Assembly: GCA_907163375.1 (NCBI GenBank)
Contig: CAJQUW010011610.1
Span: 539,501-603,500, forward strand
Reading direction: 5' to 3'
DNA length: 64,000 bases
Source of the DNA: Prostheceraeus crozeri
Lineage: Eukaryota > Platyhelminthes > Polycladida > Euryleptidae
The notes under the pieces are model-generated. The model saw only the letters and a list, made by a program, of their open reading frames with translations, had not been told where the DNA came from and did no database searches. Below are positions 61,070 to 64,000 of the stretch, one piece after another; position 1 is the first letter of the stretch, and each line of letters opens with the position of its first letter. The position numbers and the translations under genes are program-made.

Positions 61070-61275
61070 CCTATGTCCCCATGTTAATATAAAGTAGACG
61101 AAAAAGTGTATAAACTACCTATTAATCCAGATATCTATATTTATCCATGTGATAAGATATTACATCAGTAGTATTGCAAAATGCAAAATTGAATTTCATC
61201 TACTGCTTGAAAGTTCATCTACTGATGTGATCTCTGATACTGCATCCTTTAGAAAACATATATAACAAAACATAG
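61070..61275. other. 3' flank of the Crypton ORF, no feature seen
   Basis: AT-rich sequence. No clear polyadenylation signal for the minus-strand ORF and no direct repeat matching its other side could be identified. Confidence 0.35.
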
Positions 61276-62577
61276 TTAAAATGTACAATTGTTAAATGAA
61301 CAGTTATTAAATATGATTGTTTTGTTTGGCTTGGTAGCTTCTTGCTCTGACTCTGACAAAAAAGATGTAGACGGGACAACAGAGGACACAGGCTGTGGGT
61401 TTGAACCAGAGAGTATGCTTCCCATTTCTCTTTCCATCAGCTGCTCATGAATATAGACCTCATCGGCGTCTGATATATGGCCCATGCGTTTCTTTACCAC
61501 CTCTTTCGGTATCCCTGCCTTCACCAACCTTGTCTTAGCTGAGCGGCGTAAGCTTGTATTCGTGTAATATCCTGTTTTGCCAATGCTAGACATGAATCGC
61601 TTGGTAACACCTTCAATCTGATGAATTCCCAAAGGTTGAGCTTTGTACCACACTGATGAAGTCGGATTATTGATCCTCGCTAGGTAGAAATCAGGCAATT
61701 TACATTCAGTCGGTCTATGCGAAATGTACAGTTCATAAAGGTTTATCACGCAGCGACTGGGGTTTTCTTTGTTAGGGAATATTCTTACAGATTTTGCATC
61801 CAATGTCGATTGCTTCAGACCAAAGTTTTTGCATTTTGATACATGTTCTGTGTATCGAAGAACCTTCTCTCCATTTTCTGTTATTAGCTTCAGTTGACTG
61901 TTGTTTCCAAACTTCAACTGCTTATGTTCTGCTGCTGCACGTAATCCCAATTGAATTCCGAGACAGTAAATCAGACTTTCTTGGAGTTGAGTTGGTGTAC
62001 CAGATCCTAGAATACCCTTCTGCCATAATTCCTTTTCATCATCCTCAGATATTGGTTCTGCGCGTTTTGGGGCTGCAATATTTCCTTCTTCTGCGCTGAC
62101 TCTCATTTCTGCGTCAAGGACATCGCGTGCCTCTTTGAACTCTGTAGATTTGAACAATGACCAATCTCTGCCGCATTCGTATTGTAAATAATGTTGTATC
62201 ATTGCAAATATAGACTTTAACGATTTTGGCGGGTATTTCGTTCCGTCCTGTTTACGCACATCTGCCAAAAAAAACTTTAAGCAGTAATTCAAATCGCTAT
62301 CGCTCATCTCTTCCAGCTCATGGAACACCTTGCACCCATCCAGTCTTATTTTCCATTCACTATGCCATGATTTGAACAGCTTTACACATGACTTTTCTTT
62401 CTTCTTGGTTCCCTCAGGTACTCTTCTTTTCAAATGTTCTTGTATTTCTTCTGATGATGTTGTAGCAAATCTAGAGGTTGATGCAGAAGTAGCTTGTTGT
62501 GTACAGTCATCATTGAAAAAGTCCATCATAAGAGAATCGAATTCGTCAAAATATTCTTCTAGAAATGAATCATTCAT
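61276..62577 (-). CDS. Crypton-type tyrosine recombinase (DUF3504-like), uninterrupted
   Basis: The 433-residue intronless ORF has an acidic N-terminus (1-45), a SAM-like core-binding domain (about 58-150; LFKSWHSEW, DLNYCLKFFLADVRKQDGTK then YPPKSLKSIFAMIQHYLQ) and a catalytic domain (about 175-385). Candidate catalytic residues are R213 in LGLRAAAEH, R344 in TNTSLRRSAKTRL, H367 in RMGHIS and Y375 in DEVYIHEQ. The position usually occupied by H in the HxxR box is T341. The C-terminus (FNNCSFNNCTF) is an N/C-rich tail like those of Crypton-derived proteins. Such enzymes cut and rejoin DNA through a tyrosine intermediate; domesticated relatives act as chromatin or zinc-finger-associated factors. 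No Crypton ends were identified, so it may be a transposon gene or a co-opted host gene. Confidence 0.88.
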   Translation of the reverse strand: MNDSFLEEYFDEFDSLMMDFFNDDCTQQATSASTSRFATTSSEEIQEHLKRRVPEGTKKKEKSCVKLFKSWHSEWKIRLDGCKVFHELEEMSDSDLNYCLKFFLADVRKQDGTKYPPKSLKSIFAMIQHYLQYECGRDWSLFKSTEFKEARDVLDAEMRVSAEEGNIAAPKRAEPISEDDEKELWQKGILGSGTPTQLQESLIYCLGIQLGLRAAAEHKQLKFGNNSQLKLITENGEKVLRYTEHVSKCKNFGLKQSTLDAKSVRIFPNKENPSRCVINLYELYISHRPTECKLPDFYLARINNPTSSVWYKAQPLGIHQIEGVTKRFMSSIGKTGYYTNTSLRRSAKTRLVKAGIPKEVVKKRMGHISDADEVYIHEQLMEREMGSILSGSNPQPVSSVVPSTSFLSESEQEATKPNKTIIFNNCSFNNCTF

Positions 62578-62792
62578 TCCTCGTAGGCTTGACAGTTAGA
62601 CAATAGTGAAATTGTGGCAGAGAATTGATTTCTCAGGCATATTATACATGTATTATTGAAAATTAGTTTAAAATTTAGAAATCTAAGTATTACAGATTTC
62701 CATGACTATGTTCGGGATATAGGATCAGATTGATCATGGACATCGATAGATCATTGATAGATGCCCATTTATATGATCGGAATAGAAATATT

Positions 62793-62886
62793 GATAAACC
62801 ACTTTTTTCGGAGTAAACCAAGACATCTACTCGTGCTTCGCACTCGTAGATGATCCTTGGTTCACTCCTCAAAACAGTGGTTTATC
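62793..62886. repeat. Complex hairpin upstream of the Crypton ORF
   Basis: Outer arms gataaaccact and agtggtttatc pair. Next inside, cggagtaaaccaag pairs with cttggttcactcc. The centre is catctactcg-tgcttcgca-ctcgtagatg. This is the same two-tier plan as 58961-59059 (a stem closed by a GAA/TTC centre). It lies about 215 bp upstream of the ORF start on the minus strand. Function unknown. Confidence 0.65.
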
Positions 62887-64000
62887 ATATACATCTACAT
62901 ACATTAGTCGTCCTGTTTTGAAGGCAGTTGATTGTTAAGTATCACGATTATACTTTGTCAAAGTGACTTTCAAAAGTGTTGTCGATGCACAAGTTGTAGA
63001 ACTCAAATAGAAAACAAGATCATACTATTTCATTTCATTGTTTCTCAAAAGACGCTGAAAGATTCAGGAAAATATTGGCTGCAAAATATTCGAGAATTTG
63101 AAGAGGGAATTTTGAATCACATAATATCAAGAACATCTACTCGCACAACAACTAGTGCATGAATGTTTCTTTATATCATTCCACGAGCTTTACTTATGCT
63201 TTTGATAGAGGCTAGATTGTGCATTACGCAATTGATTGAAGTTCTAGAATTTTCGGGCCATCCATTTCAGTCGTTCTTAACAAATACCTTTGTATAGATC
63301 GATCGCTTATTTTAAGAAAATGCATGAGAATTTGCTAGACGACTTCTGCACCTTTCGAATACAAACTATATATCCAGATTTCCATACTTATATGTAATTT
63401 TTCATACAACAATTGACGAATCATTTCAGTACAGAAAATTGAAATGGATGTCCAATTTCAAATCATCGCGATGAAAGTTCTTGCCAACAAATGTTTTTCA
63501 AAAACTTTGTATTAGTTCTTGTAGATAAGCTTTTTTGGCTTTCTTTATGTGGATTTTCAATTAATTCCAGGCTTTTATGGTTATGTCCATCAGACAATGT
63601 GTTGGTACAATCAAACCATCGCGAGAAAATACAGCAAATAATCCTGTTCATCCACGTTGACGCAGTGTCGGACGAGGTCTCTTCTCACTTGATCTGAATC
63701 AAATAACACGAAGGACTACAATTTTTAATGATGACTCTTCTGACTATAAATCCATCTAAGCTTTACATATAATGCCTTTCTTCTTAAGTCCGAGTTTGTG
63801 GGTTCACCGTTCAGGCATGAATGAAAAAATCTCGAGAAAATCCAAATTAATTGATTCTGAACGATCAGTAGCAAGTGTAGGCTACATCAGGGGGATATGT
63901 TCATTATGTTATAAAACAAATAAATTGACAAGATCATAATAAGTAAAATTTACATTTCGGCCAGTAATGGCAAATTCTCTGTATCAAGAAAACACTTCCT
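62887..64000. other. No gene assigned
   Basis: AT-rich with frames of 60-76 codons on both strands (62932-63162 and 63463-63697) that show no recognisable domain. Confidence 0.35.

Overview
The window is eukaryotic and almost certainly from an invertebrate animal. It is AT-rich and gene-poor, it contains spliced exons with GT/AG borders, and it is crowded with DNA transposons, LINE relics, tRNA-derived SINEs and palindromic (foldback) insertions. The species cannot be named. The variety of Tc1/mariner, hAT, Crypton-type and LINE remains suggests an aquatic invertebrate, but that is inference.

Host gene content is small. The only host gene I can defend is on the minus strand. Its exon at 32945-33150 encodes the first half of an F5/8 type C (discoidin) domain, and its exon at 8843-8965 encodes the next part. 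The splice phases fit and the implied intron is about 24 kb (8966-32944). The rest of the domain and the rest of the gene lie outside the window or were not found.

Layout. 0.26-2.6 kb: a non-autonomous hAT-like element with a perfect 8-bp target duplication and a nested MITE. 2.9-5.1 kb: three inverted-repeat units. 5.9 kb: a 33-bp tandem repeat. 8.8-33.2 kb: the F5/8C gene with its large intron. The intron holds a DD41D mariner-superfamily element with an uninterrupted 348-aa transposase, palindromic insertions, a 755-bp foldback, two SINE copies and a LINE relic. 34-43 kb: a tiny hAT-like palindrome, a decayed Tc1 (DD34E) element interrupted by a MITE, a LINE-tail-like hairpin insertion and two hAT-like non-autonomous elements. 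46-52 kb: a LINE relic, two more copies of the MITE, a second copy of the large foldback and SINEs. 54 kb: a G-rich minisatellite. 57-63 kb: a transposon graveyard with a Tc1 relic, a decayed Crypton/DUF3504-type tyrosine recombinase, LINE relics and an IS630/Tc1-like transposase relic split by nested insertions, plus one uninterrupted 433-aa Crypton-type tyrosine recombinase ORF on the minus strand.

The most unusual signal is a set of near-perfect palindromic insertions of about 200-340 bp. Three carry perfect flanking direct repeats of 11-13 bp, and the 40.2-kb unit carries a perfect 13-bp pair; another has only a poly-T pair. Such long repeats are unlike ordinary cut-and-paste MITEs. Several palindromes carry CTGANGA...GAAA-like motifs resembling the conserved core of hammerhead ribozymes. 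Two of the hairpin loci share the same LINE C-terminal coding tail (VLRQTH). All of this was read by eye; no alignment, folding or database search was run.
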